Below are positions 53,324 through 62,116 of a stretch of 64,000 bases of DNA, piece by piece. Made by a program: the position numbers and the translations under genes. The first letter of the stretch is position 1, and every line of letters begins with the position of its first letter. The stretch lies in contig RAYO01000014.1 of NCBI GenBank assembly GCA_003612335.1, forward strand, positions 62,001 to 126,000, given 5' to 3'. Source of the stretch: a bacterium 1xD42-67 (lineage in GTDB: Bacteria; Bacillota; Clostridia; Oscillospirales; Oscillospiraceae). The notes under the pieces were generated by a model. That model was given only the letters and a program-made list of their open reading frames with translations. It made no database searches and was not told the DNA's origin.

Positions 53324-53684
53324 ATTTACACATGCGGTTTCCACAATGGAGTAGACGGCGGCGCTGGCATCGGCCCCGGCTGGAGTATTGCAGAACAGCC
53401 AGTTTTTCCGGCCAATGGCGAACGGACGCACAGCGCGTTCCGCCCGGTTTTTGGAAAGCTCCAGCCGCCCGTCCAGAAAAACGTTCACCAGCCAGCTCTT
53501 CTGGTTCAAGGCATAACCTAACGCCGCGCCGTACATCGTTTTCGGCACGGGGTTAGTCATTTCTTCCGCCTTAGCCCAGGCAAAGAATTCTTCCGCCACT
53601 GGTTTGGAGCGCAGGAGTCTGGCATCCTGCCGTTCCTGAAAAGAGAGCGCATCTTTGGTGTATTCCTCTTCCAGCGCGAACTAA
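53324..53684 (-). mobile_element. IS66-family transposase fragment
   Basis: The minus strand encodes the IS66 C-terminus: ALGYALNQKSWLVNVFLDGR, LELSKNRAERAVRPFAIGRK and NWLFCNTPAGADASAAVYSI. Homology stops after VETA near 53330. Upstream residues back to 53684 look IS66-like only if the frame is changed once, so a frameshift is likely. The N-terminal two thirds are absent. Confidence 0.85.
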
Positions 53685-53688
53685 ACTG

Positions 53689-54386
53689 TACCCAAGATTA
53701 TGGACAGCAGGAAAAATGGAGACCCAGGTTGGTGGACAGGTCAAAAAGTAAGGACGTACCCTAAAAGTGGACGAAACAAGTAATGAAAGAAAAGGGGTAC
53801 AGGACAAGAGTATGTTCTAAGGGCAGGGGTGTGTGATAAAATGAAGCCAATAGAAAGGGGCATCACACATGGCACGGAAAATGTTTACCCAGGAGCAGGT
53901 GCGGGTTATGGCAGAAAATCCATACACGCTCCATGTGTCCACCACGCAGATCACCTTTACAAACGCATTCAAGGAAGAATTCTGGCGGAGATACCAGGAA
54001 GGGGATACGCCCAGAACGATTATGTACGATTCGGGCTATGATCCGGAGGTACTCGGGAGGAACCGTCTCAGCAGCATCCAGAACGTAGTGTGCAAGCAGG
54101 CGGTTTCAGCGAAAGGGTTCCATGAGCGGCCGCAGCGCAGGCGCGGAGAGGGCTCTGCTGAAGGCGGAGACACAACTACCCAGGCTCAGCTGCGGCAGAT
54201 GCAGCACCGGCTGAAATATCTGGAGCAGGAGGTGGAATTTCTAAAAAAATATCCTCTGCCAGAGGTGGACGAAAGCAAGGGCCGCGGCCATGAACGAGGC
54301 TTCCACCATCTTTTCCCTGATCCACCAGACGTTATCCGGCGGTGAGAACGAACTATCCGTATCCATGATGTGCCAGACAGCCGTTG
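53689..54386 (+). mobile_element. Truncated IS3-family element
   Basis: The element keeps OrfA and the first ~30 residues of OrfB, then ends abruptly inside an HtrA-like gene. TGTACCCAAGATTATGGACA at 53689 and CGTACCCTAAAAGTGGAC near 53755 look like remains of IS3-type ends. OrfB begins MNEASTIFSLIHQTLSGGEN at 54290 in the -1 frame and breaks off after MMCQTAV near 54383. No right end or DDE core is present. Confidence 0.8.
53869..54345 (+). CDS. IS3-family OrfA (helix-turn-helix protein)
   Basis: A 158-residue DNA-binding OrfA. MARKMFTQEQVRVMAENPYT begins an HTH region, with EEFWRRYQEGDTPRTIMYDSG as its second part; QLRQMQHRLKYLEQEVEFL near the end is a leucine-zipper. A run of seven A bases at 54243-54249 follows EFL and is a classic -1 slippery site that would join OrfA to OrfB. 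Since OrfB is cut, the element cannot move by itself. Confidence 0.82.
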   Translation: MARKMFTQEQVRVMAENPYTLHVSTTQITFTNAFKEEFWRRYQEGDTPRTIMYDSGYDPEVLGRNRLSSIQNVVCKQAVSAKGFHERPQRRRGEGSAEGGDTTTQAQLRQMQHRLKYLEQEVEFLKKYPLPEVDESKGRGHERGFHHLFPDPPDVIRR

Positions 54387-54910
54387 AATGTTATCGCTGT
54401 CACCCAGCACCGCCGCTTGCAGTCCTTCGGCCTCGATTTTCAGCACAGCAATGTCCCCATCTTCATAGCATCCTACCACAGAGGCTGTAAATTCCGCACC
54501 GTCGAAGGTAGTGACGTTTATTGAATTGGCCCCGGAAACCATATGGGCGCAGGTCAGAATATATCCATCCTCGCTGATGATCACGCCGCTGCCCGCTCCA
54601 CTGGAGATCTGCGGACCGAACCAAAAGTGATTTACTGTCATTTTTTCTGTGGTGATGGACACTACTGTCGGGCTGATGGCTTTTGCCACTTCTACTGCCG
54701 GAGTTATACTGTCCTCTGCATCGGGCGTGGCAACTTTCTGGATGACAACTTTTTCTTCTGCCTGCGAATTTGCCAGATAGGAGCCGAGATAGCCGCAGCC
54801 AGCGCGATCACAGCAGCCAGCAACAGTGTCCAAAGTGTTTTGTGGGATTTTTTCCTGGGAGACGGAACGGTATTTTCATTATGTACATTGAAATCGTCCA
54901 CTATATTCAT
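54386..54910 (-). pseudogene. HtrA-like serine protease, 3' end lost to IS3, N-terminal frameshift
   Basis: The gene starts MNIVDDFNVHNENTVPSPRK with a membrane helix (TLWTLLLAAVIALAAAI). Near 54800 the frame must shift to reach SYLANSQAEEKVVIQKVATP. The protease part then has SGAGSGVIISEDGYILTCAH (catalytic His) and DGDIAVLKIEAEG (catalytic Asp), and stops at LGDSDNIQ where the IS3 sequence begins. The catalytic Ser and PDZ regions are gone. It is the last gene of the MarR operon, 18 bases after the CheW-like gene. Confidence 0.85.
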
Positions 54911-54928
54911 CCTTTCCTGATAGAGTTT

Positions 54929-55363
54929 TCAGCAAATCGACAGCAAGCGGGGGACATCCAGCCCAAGAACCAACTCATCCCGGTTATCACATGAATACAC
55001 ACACTGAATAAACTGCCTGGACAATGGGTCGGGCCTTTGATACGAACAAAGCGTTTCAACGCCTAAGACAGCTTCGACTAAAAAGCCGATCCCGGTGTTT
55101 TCGATCATGAGCAGACATTGGCTGGATGACTCGCTGCTTGTTGTGCGCTCAAAGCCAAGCAGGCACCCCAAATCGACTATGCTGATATTTTTTCCATGTG
55201 ACGGATACACTCCGATCATGTGATTGGGGGAACGCGCTACTGTGGCCGGCCTTCTCACCAGAGGTTCTACCCATGTAATACATTGAATGGGAATGGAATA
55301 GAGGTCACCGTCTTTGTAGATGCGAAAAAGTACGCTGCGCTGGTTTTCCTCTCCCTCATACAT
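54929..55363 (-). CDS. CheW-like domain protein
   Basis: A 144-residue protein consisting of one CheW-type domain: LFRIYKDGDLYSIPIQCITW at the start, ISIVDLGCLLGFERT near 70 and GFLVEAVLGVETL near 105. CheW normally couples chemoreceptors to CheA; no such genes are in the window. Here it overlaps the kinase-like gene by eight bases and precedes the HtrA remnant. It may act as a scaffold or sensor in a non-chemotactic system. Confidence 0.82.
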   Translation of the reverse strand: MYEGEENQRSVLFRIYKDGDLYSIPIQCITWVEPLVRRPATVARSPNHMIGVYPSHGKNISIVDLGCLLGFERTTSSESSSQCLLMIENTGIGFLVEAVLGVETLCSYQRPDPLSRQFIQCVYSCDNRDELVLGLDVPRLLSIC

Positions 55364-55982
55364 GACTCATCCCCGTATCGACTGACGCAAGAATAAGGTC
55401 CACACAGCGGTCGATACCCAGCTTGCTGCTGTTCAGACAGAGATCATAGTTTGCGGCCATCCCCCACGTCTGATCGGTGATATGCTTGTAGTAGCTGGAG
55501 CGCTTCCTGTCCCGCTCCTTCACATGACTTCTGGCAGCGTCAACGGCAACCCCATGCTCCGCGATGACACGGTTGGCCCGGTCAGGCAGCGCGCCGGTGA
55601 TAAAGATGTGGAAACAGTCCTCCCGCCCTTGCAGGATGTAGTCAGCGCACCGCCCTACAATGACGCAGGACTCCTTCTCCGCCAGTTCCTTGATCAGCTC
55701 GGTCTGATAGGCGTTGATCTGATCGGGCAGGGCCATATTCCCCCTCTGATTGGCGTTATAGGCCGAGTAGCCCCGCGATGAAACGCTGGTGAACAGGCTG
55801 CTGGCGGAGGAGTATTCCCCCTCCCGCCGCACCGTCTCAGCGGACAGCCCGCTGCGCTCCGCCACGATCTGCACCAGCTTCTTGTCGTAGAAGGGAATGC
55901 CCAGCCGTTCCGCCACGGTTTTTCCGATGGTATGGCCTCCACTGCCGCACTGACGGCCTATGGTAATGATACATTTCTTCAT
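55356..55982 (-). CDS. Cytidylate kinase-like family protein
   Basis: A 208-residue P-loop protein. CIITIGRQCGSGGHTIGKTV at the N-terminus is the nucleotide site; CVIVGRCADYIL near 110 and VKERDRKRSSYYKHI near 160 are typical of the cytidylate-kinase-like (AAA_26) group, which differs from true Cmk. It starts inside the stop of the MATE gene (ATGA). The group often accompanies transporters or membrane proteins in Firmicutes; its substrate is not known. Confidence 0.85.
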   Translation of the reverse strand: MKKCIITIGRQCGSGGHTIGKTVAERLGIPFYDKKLVQIVAERSGLSAETVRREGEYSSASSLFTSVSSRGYSAYNANQRGNMALPDQINAYQTELIKELAEKESCVIVGRCADYILQGREDCFHIFITGALPDRANRVIAEHGVAVDAARSHVKERDRKRSSYYKHITDQTWGMAANYDLCLNSSKLGIDRCVDLILASVDTGMSHV

Positions 55983-57358
55983 TGTTTTGCTACCTCTTTT
56001 CCAAAAATCTTCTTCCAAGATAACCATACGGTAATCAAGGAGATCACGCCAGACAGCCCGTCACTGAAGGGACCAGCCCAAAGGACCCCTTCCACACCCC
56101 AAAAATATCCAAAAATCAACATAGCCGGAATCAGGAAAATAATTTGCCGGGATAATGAGAGCAGCGTGGCGGGAACAGGTTTGCCGATGGCTTGGAAGAA
56201 AATTCCTGTGACAGCTCCGGCAGGGATCAGGAAGCAGGCCAGCAGGTAGACCCGGAAGCATTTTACCGCAAACTCTATGTACAGTTCCGACTCCTTGCCA
56301 AACAGGTTGATAATCTGCTCCGGGAAGATCTGAAAGATAAAGAACGCCGCGACCATGATCGCGCTGCCGACTCCCAATGCCAGCTTATAGGTCCTTTTCA
56401 CCCTCGGATACTGACCGCTGCCATAGTTATAGCCCAAGATGGGCTGGACCCCGGCAGCAAGGCCCAGCGTGATCCCGGAGATGAGACTGCTCACCTTCAT
56501 CACAATGCCGAACACCGCCATGGGAATGTCAGGACCATAGGGGGACGCAGCGCCATAGGTCACCAGCAGATTGTTGGTAACGGCAATGACAAATACAGAG
56601 GCGATTTGAGAGATGAGGCTGGATACGCCCAAAGAAGCAAGCCGCCTGGCAATTTGCAGCCTGGGAACAAAATATTCCCGTTTCAGTTTAATAGTCTTAA
56701 ACCGGAACAGACAGACAGCGAAAAAGGCCGCATTCAAAATCTGCCCCAGGATGGTGGCCCAAGCGGCGCCTTTGACCCCCCATTGGCAAACAAAAATGAA
56801 GATCGGGTCTAAAATGATATTTGCGGCACAGCCTATGAGCAAACCGATCATGCTGACTCTGGGACGCCCATCTGCCCGGATCACACTCCCGAAGGCGGAG
56901 CAGACAGCGGAGAAGGGAAAGCCCAACACAATAATACGGCCATAATCCAGCGCATAGGGGAGATTTCCCTCTGTAGCCCCGAACAACCCGCAAAGCGGCT
57001 CCAGGAAAAGCTGAAACAAGACCAGGAATATAAGTCCTGTCCCAATCGTCAGGGTAACCAGATTTCCTACACCGCGGGCTGCATCATCGGGCCGGTTTTT
57101 TCCCAGGTTCAGACTCATGTAAGCTGCGGCGCCATCCCCCAACATAAAAGCGATGGCCATGAGGATGGTTGTCAGCGGCATGATGACATTGGTGGCGGCA
57201 TTGCCCAGGTAGCCAACCCCCTGCCCAATAAACACCTGATCCACCATGTTGTAGAGAGAGTTAACTACAATAGAGATAATGCTGGGAACCGCGTAGCGAA
57301 TCATCAACTTTCCAACCCGCTCAGTTCCCAGCGGATTGGCGGCAACTTGTTCGTTCAT
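55979..57358 (-). CDS. MATE family efflux transporter
   Basis: A 459-residue pump with 12 membrane segments. MIRYAVPSIISIVVNSLYNM and DQVFIGQGVGYLGNAATNV in the first half and the matching second half (GVSSLISQIASVFVIAVTNN; LAAGVQPILGYNYGSG) match MATE proteins of the DinF/NorM group. It likely exports drugs or toxic metabolites by sodium or proton antiport. TAGGAGG precedes the ATG, and the gene follows two ABC half-exporters in the MarR operon. Confidence 0.94.
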   Translation of the reverse strand: MNEQVAANPLGTERVGKLMIRYAVPSIISIVVNSLYNMVDQVFIGQGVGYLGNAATNVIMPLTTILMAIAFMLGDGAAAYMSLNLGKNRPDDAARGVGNLVTLTIGTGLIFLVLFQLFLEPLCGLFGATEGNLPYALDYGRIIVLGFPFSAVCSAFGSVIRADGRPRVSMIGLLIGCAANIILDPIFIFVCQWGVKGAAWATILGQILNAAFFAVCLFRFKTIKLKREYFVPRLQIARRLASLGVSSLISQIASVFVIAVTNNLLVTYGAASPYGPDIPMAVFGIVMKVSSLISGITLGLAAGVQPILGYNYGSGQYPRVKRTYKLALGVGSAIMVAAFFIFQIFPEQIINLFGKESELYIEFAVKCFRVYLLACFLIPAGAVTGIFFQAIGKPVPATLLSLSRQIIFLIPAMLIFGYFWGVEGVLWAGPFSDGLSGVISLITVWLSWKKIFGKEVAKQ

Positions 57359-57388
57359 TTCAAATTCCTCCTAACGAATGTGAATTGT

Positions 57389-59266
57389 TCAGGCGATTGC
57401 GTTGCCTGTGTAGAGCTGATAGTACCGGCCCTTTTCCTCGATCAACTGGTCGTGGGTCCCCCGCTCGATGATCCGGCCCTGCTCCAGAACCATGATACAG
57501 TCGGAGTTTCGGACCGTGGAGAGCCGGTGGGCGATGACAAAGGTGGTTCGGCCTTTCATCAGCCGGTCCATGCCCTCCTGCACCAACTGCTCTGTGCGGG
57601 TGTCGATGGAGGACGTGGCCTCGTCCAAGATCAGGACCGGCGGGTCCGCAACGGCGGCGCGGGCGATGGCGAGGAGCTGCCGCTGGCCCTGGCTCAGATC
57701 GGCCCCATCGCCGGTGAGGACTGTCTGGTAGCCATCCGGAAGCCGCTGGATAAAGCTGTCGGCGTTGGCCAACTTCGCGGCGGCAACGCACTCCTCATCG
57801 GTGGCCTCCAGCCGCCCGTAGCGGATATTCTCCATCACTGTGCCAGTAAACAGGTGGGTGTCCTGCAAGACGATGCCCAGGGAGCGGCGAAGGTCGGCTT
57901 TCCGGATCTTGTTGACATTGATGCCGTCATAACGAATCTTGCCGTCCTGGATATCGTAGAAGCGGTTGATCAGATTGGTGATGGTGGTCTTTCCCGCGCC
58001 GGTACTGCCCACAAAGGCGATCTTCTGTCCGGGTGTGGCAAAGAGTTTGATGTTGTGCAGGACGATTTTTTCATCGTTGTAGCCGAAGTCCACATCGTCA
58101 AAGACAATATCGCCCTCCAGCTTTTGGTAGGTGACTGTGCCATCCGCTTTGTGGGGGTGCCTCCAGGCCCACAGGCCCGTCCGCCGGGGTGTTTCCGTCA
58201 GAGTACCGTCCGGCTGCTGCTCCACATTGACCAGCTCCACATAGCCGTTGTCCGTCTCCGGCTGCTCATCCAGCAGCTTGAAAATTCGCTCCGCTCCGGC
58301 CAGGGCCATGATGATGCTGTTGAATTGCTGGCTGACCTGGGTGACGGGCTGGGTGAAGTTTCGGTTCAGATTCAGATAGGAGACCAAGGTGCCGAGGGTC
58401 AGGCTCCCCATGCCGTTCAGGGCCAGGACCGCTCCCAGCACCGCGCACAGCACATAGCTGATGTTCCCCAGGTTTCCGTTGACCGGCATGAGGATATTGG
58501 CGATTTTATTTGCGTTCTTGGTACTCTCCCGCAGCTCCTGGTTGATGGCCCGGAACTGCTCAATATTCTCGTTCTCATGGCAGAACACTTTGACGACCTT
58601 CTGCCCCTCCATCATCTCCTCGATGTAGGCGTTGACCTTGCCCAAGCTGCTCTGCTGCTTGATGAAATATGTCCCGGCCATGCCGCCCAGCTTGGACGCC
58701 ACCACCAGCATGACGGCCACCATGCACAGGGTCAGGATGGTCAGCGGGATATTCAGGCACACCATGCTGATAAAGGTGAGCACAATGGTGACCGTGGAGT
58801 TGACCAGCTGCGGTACGCTCTGACCGATGAGCTGCCGGAGGGTATCCACATCGTTGGTGTAGACCGACATGATGTCCCCGTGGGGCGTGGTGTCAAAATA
58901 TTTGATGGGCAGGGACTCCATTTTGGAGAAAAGCTGTATCCTGATTTTCTTCAGCGTTCCCTGGCTGATGACCGCCATGATCCGGTTATACCCGTAGGAG
59001 CAGAGCAGGCCGATCAGATACACCAGGGCCAGGGAGAGCAGGGCATGGGCCAGCGGGCCGAAATCGGGCGTCTCCACGCCGATCATGGGCTTAATGTACA
59101 CATCCACTAAATCGCGCATGAACAGCGTTCCCCGGAGGGTAGCCAGGGCCGCTCCCAGAATCAATGCCACCACAAGGCAGAACTGCGCTTTGTACTCCCG
59201 GAGCATGATGTCCAGCACACGCTTCAGCAGGAGCATCAGATCATTCTTATTCGCTTGCTTGTTCAT
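57389..59266 (-). CDS. ABC exporter half (permease fused to ATPase), second subunit
   Basis: A 625-residue protein with six N-terminal helices and a C-terminal ATPase. Walker A is VGSTGAGKTTITN near 400, signature LSQGQRQLLAIARA near 502 and Walker B PVLILDEATSSID near 523. A 40-residue insert (about 340-380) separates the two domains. It pairs with the gene upstream, which overlaps it by about 20 bases, to form a heterodimeric multidrug-type exporter. GGAGGT lies ahead of ATG 59266. Confidence 0.93.
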   Translation of the reverse strand: MNKQANKNDLMLLLKRVLDIMLREYKAQFCLVVALILGAALATLRGTLFMRDLVDVYIKPMIGVETPDFGPLAHALLSLALVYLIGLLCSYGYNRIMAVISQGTLKKIRIQLFSKMESLPIKYFDTTPHGDIMSVYTNDVDTLRQLIGQSVPQLVNSTVTIVLTFISMVCLNIPLTILTLCMVAVMLVVASKLGGMAGTYFIKQQSSLGKVNAYIEEMMEGQKVVKVFCHENENIEQFRAINQELRESTKNANKIANILMPVNGNLGNISYVLCAVLGAVLALNGMGSLTLGTLVSYLNLNRNFTQPVTQVSQQFNSIIMALAGAERIFKLLDEQPETDNGYVELVNVEQQPDGTLTETPRRTGLWAWRHPHKADGTVTYQKLEGDIVFDDVDFGYNDEKIVLHNIKLFATPGQKIAFVGSTGAGKTTITNLINRFYDIQDGKIRYDGINVNKIRKADLRRSLGIVLQDTHLFTGTVMENIRYGRLEATDEECVAAAKLANADSFIQRLPDGYQTVLTGDGADLSQGQRQLLAIARAAVADPPVLILDEATSSIDTRTEQLVQEGMDRLMKGRTTFVIAHRLSTVRNSDCIMVLEQGRIIERGTHDQLIEEKGRYYQLYTGNAIA

Positions 59267-60997
59267 GGTCAAAGTCACCTCCGCCTTTCGTCTGAGCCTC
59301 GTAGATCTCCTGATAGATGGTATTGGTTTTCAGCAGATTTTCGTGGGTGTCAAAGCCGCTGACCCTGCCGTTGTCCAGCACCAGGATACGGTCCGCGTCC
59401 TGAACGCTGGAAATGCGCTGGGCAATGATGATCTTGGTGGTTCCGGGGATCACTGTTTGGAGGGCTTCCCGGATTTTTGCATCCGTGGCTGTATCCACCG
59501 CGCTGGTGGAGTCATCCAAAATCAGCGCCTTGGGATGTTTCAGCAAGGCCCTGGCGATGCAAAGCCGCTGTTTTTGACCACCGGAGAAGTTGGCCCCGCC
59601 CCGTTCCACCCAGGCGTCATAGCCCTTGGGCAAATGTTCGATGAACTCATCCGCACAGGCCAGACAGCAGGCTTCCCGGTATTCCTCCGTGCTGCCTATC
59701 TTCTTGCCCCAGCGCAGATTGTCTAACACGGTCCCGGAGAACAGCACATTCTTTTGCAGGACCACCGCCACCTGATCGCGAAGCGTTTCCAGATCATAGT
59801 TTCGGACATCCTCACCGCCCACCTTGACAGAGCCGGAGGTCACATCGTACAGACGGCTGATAAGGCTGACCAGGCTGGATTTGCCGCAGCCGGTCCCGCC
59901 GATGATGCCGATGATCTCTCCAGATCGGATGTGAAGATCAATGCCGCTCAGTGTTTCTTCGCCGCTCCCCTGGCGGTAGGAGAAGGTCACATGGTCGAAA
60001 TCAATGCTGCCGTCTTTCACACGATCCAGCGGTTTCGAGGGATCGGTGATGTCCGCTTTTTCCTCCAGCACCTCCGCAATCCGTTTCCCGCTGGCTGCGC
60101 TCATGGTCATCATCACGAAGATCATGGACAGCATCATCAGCGAGGAGAACACGGTCATCACATAGGTAAACAGGGAAGTCAGGTTGCCGGTGGTCATGCT
60201 GCCGGCCACGATGAAGCGCGCCCCAAACCAGGAGATCGCAATGATGCAGCCATAGACAATAAACATCATCACCGGCAGATTCAGCGCCTGGAGCTTTTCC
60301 GCGCTGACAAACAGCTCGTAGAGCCTTGTTGCTGCTTTGCTGAACTTTTCGTTCTCATAGTCCTCCCGGACAAAGGCTTTCACCACACGGATAGCCGAAA
60401 TATTCTCCTGAACGCTGGCGTTCAGGTCATCGTACCGATGAAACACATGACTGAAAATTTTCATGGCCTTACTCATGATCAGAGCTACCGCAGCCGCCAG
60501 CACCACAATAGCAGCCAGGAAGATCATGCTCAGTTTAGCGTTGATGAGCAAACACATCACCATACTGCAGATCAGCATCAGCGGCGCTCTCAGAGCGATG
60601 CGCAGGCACATCGAAACGCCATCTGCATATTGGTGACATCCGTTGTCATGCGGGTGACGAGGCCCGCCGTGCTGAATTTGTCGATGTTGGAAAAGGAAAA
60701 AGTCTGGATGTTTTCAAACATACTCTGGCGCAGGTTGCAGGCAAAACCGGCAGAAGCAGAAGCCGCGAACCGTCCAGCCAAGATGCCGAACACCAGACCG
60801 AAAAAGGCCAGCACGATCATCAGCGCGCCGTAAAGGTAGACATTCCGCAGATTCCCGGCTTCAATGCCTTTGTCGATGAGACTGGCGATCACAAAGGGGA
60901 CCAGAAGCTCCGCCACCACTTCCAGAATTGTAAAAATCGGCGTAATGATGGTATCCTTTTTGTATTCCCCAATTTGTTTCAACAGTGTTTTTATCAA
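59247..60997 (-). pseudogene. ABC exporter half, first subunit, interrupted by a frameshift
   Basis: Two adjoining frames make one exporter half. The first, from TTG 60997 (GAGGAGG upstream), gives MIKTLLKQIGEYKKDTIITP to TDVTNMQMAF. The second continues MCLRIALRAPLMLICSMVMC through six-helix and ATPase parts (Walker A GGTGCGKSSLVSL, signature FSGGQKQRLCIARA, Walker B ALILDDSTSAVD). The join near 60612 lacks one base after ATGGCGTTTC. It may be a real mutation, phase variation, or a sequencing error; all other residues look conserved. Confidence 0.85.
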
Positions 60998-61012
60998 GAA
61001 CAGTGCCTCCTC

Positions 61013-61510
61013 TCAAATCCCGCTCTCCTGAATGAAGCGGCGCAGTTCCCGGAGGTCATCCGCATCGGGATGATTCATGGAATGCTGGAACGCCTCCAGC
61101 ATGACCTTGGCCCGCTGGTTTTCCGGGTTTTCGTCCAAGGCGGTCTGTACGGTTTCTATCACGCTGGCCGGAATCTGACCTGGACAGAAAAACATTCCGC
61201 GATAGTCGCACTCGTCCGGTATGAAGGGGAGAAGGTTGTGTTCGATGCTGTCCTTGCTCTCATGAAGCGCCATGCCGCAGGTGACACAGCAGAGGATGGT
61301 TTTCCCCTCCAAATTTTCCAACACATCCATGATCTTCAGCGGGATCGCGGCCTGCGTGATCTCAAAGACAAGCAGGTACACGTCCGCATCGTCCGAGATC
61401 TCCTGCCTGCTTAAATCCACCAGCTCCGCACCAGCCAGGATCGTTTGGATCTCATCAGCCAGCACCCAGGCGTTTCCATATACATTTAAGTACGCAATCT
61501 GATAGTCCAC
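61013..61510 (-). CDS. Flavodoxin-like protein
   Basis: A 165-residue protein from GTG 61510, directly after the MarR stop, with AAGGAGG upstream. The pattern IAYLNVYGNAWVLADEIQTI, a central DADVYLLVFEIT strand and GKTILCCVTCGMA suit a flavodoxin fold. The usual phosphate loop SxTGNT is replaced by NVYGNAW, so FMN binding needs proof. It is the second gene of the operon and may supply electrons or be a regulatory relative. Confidence 0.65.
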   Translation of the reverse strand: MDYQIAYLNVYGNAWVLADEIQTILAGAELVDLSRQEISDDADVYLLVFEITQAAIPLKIMDVLENLEGKTILCCVTCGMALHESKDSIEHNLLPFIPDECDYRGMFFCPGQIPASVIETVQTALDENPENQRAKVMLEAFQHSMNHPDADDLRELRRFIQESGI

Positions 61511-61957
61511 TTACACTGGCCTCCTTGGAGTTTTTTGTTGTATATTGTCAAGGATCGTCCGCAGGGCGCTTTCGATCCCCTCCAAGCAGTGTTCGGGTAT
61601 TTCCTGCGCAAGACAGTCGTTTAGATTTTCGATGTGATCCTTTACGATACCTTCGGCTGCATGGGCCTTGGGCGTCAGAACGGTATGTTTTTTGCGGTTA
61701 TCGTCCTTGTCCATCTTCATTTTGACATATCCATTTTTCCGCAGCTCTTTCAGCGTTCTGGAAATAGACGGCCGGGTAAAGCCCATCCTTTCGCACAGTT
61801 CTGTGGAGCAGACACATGGGGAGTCCATTGAAAAAATTTCATTCAGCAAGAACGCCTGCGCGAAGGTCATCTCGCTTGCTGCCAGCTTCTCGCTTTCATA
61901 GAGGCCCAGGCAGATGTTGATCTGCCGAAGCGTCAACAGCAGGTTCCCATCAGACAT
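61511..61957 (-). CDS. MarR family transcriptional regulator
   Basis: A 148-residue winged-helix protein. STELCERMGFTRPSISRTLK is the recognition region, followed by the wing KDDNRKKHTVLTPKA, with long helices at both ends for dimer formation. It heads the flavodoxin-ABC-MATE operon and probably represses it until a toxic ligand appears, as is usual for the family. ATG 61957 is preferred to an upstream frame from 62020, which would cross the promoter. Confidence 0.9.
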   Translation of the reverse strand: MSDGNLLLTLRQINICLGLYESEKLAASEMTFAQAFLLNEIFSMDSPCVCSTELCERMGFTRPSISRTLKELRKNGYVKMKMDKDDNRKKHTVLTPKAHAAEGIVKDHIENLNDCLAQEIPEHCLEGIESALRTILDNIQQKTPRRPV

Positions 61958-62034
61958 TTCACATCGCCCTTTCTTTTGCGGCTTTGCTTGGTTTGCGACT
62001 GTTCGGCAGACAATTCTCACTGGCGCTATCGTTT

Positions 62035-62082
62035 ATTATACTCATTTTCTCTTGATTGTTAATTCAAAAAATGTTATAACAT
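62035..62082. promoter_or_regulatory. Overlapping divergent promoters of MarR operon and LysR gene
   Basis: Minus strand: TTAACA (62057-62062) and TATAAT (62035-62040), 16 bases apart. Plus strand: TTGATT (62052-62057) and TATAAC (62075-62080), 17 apart. The -35 boxes overlap, and a perfect 12-bp palindrome ATGTTATAACAT at 62071-62082 covers the LysR -10 box. Use of one promoter should limit the other. Confidence 0.65.
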
Positions 62083-62116
62083 ATAAAGATCTTTTATCGA
62101 TCGGAGGATGGGCAGT

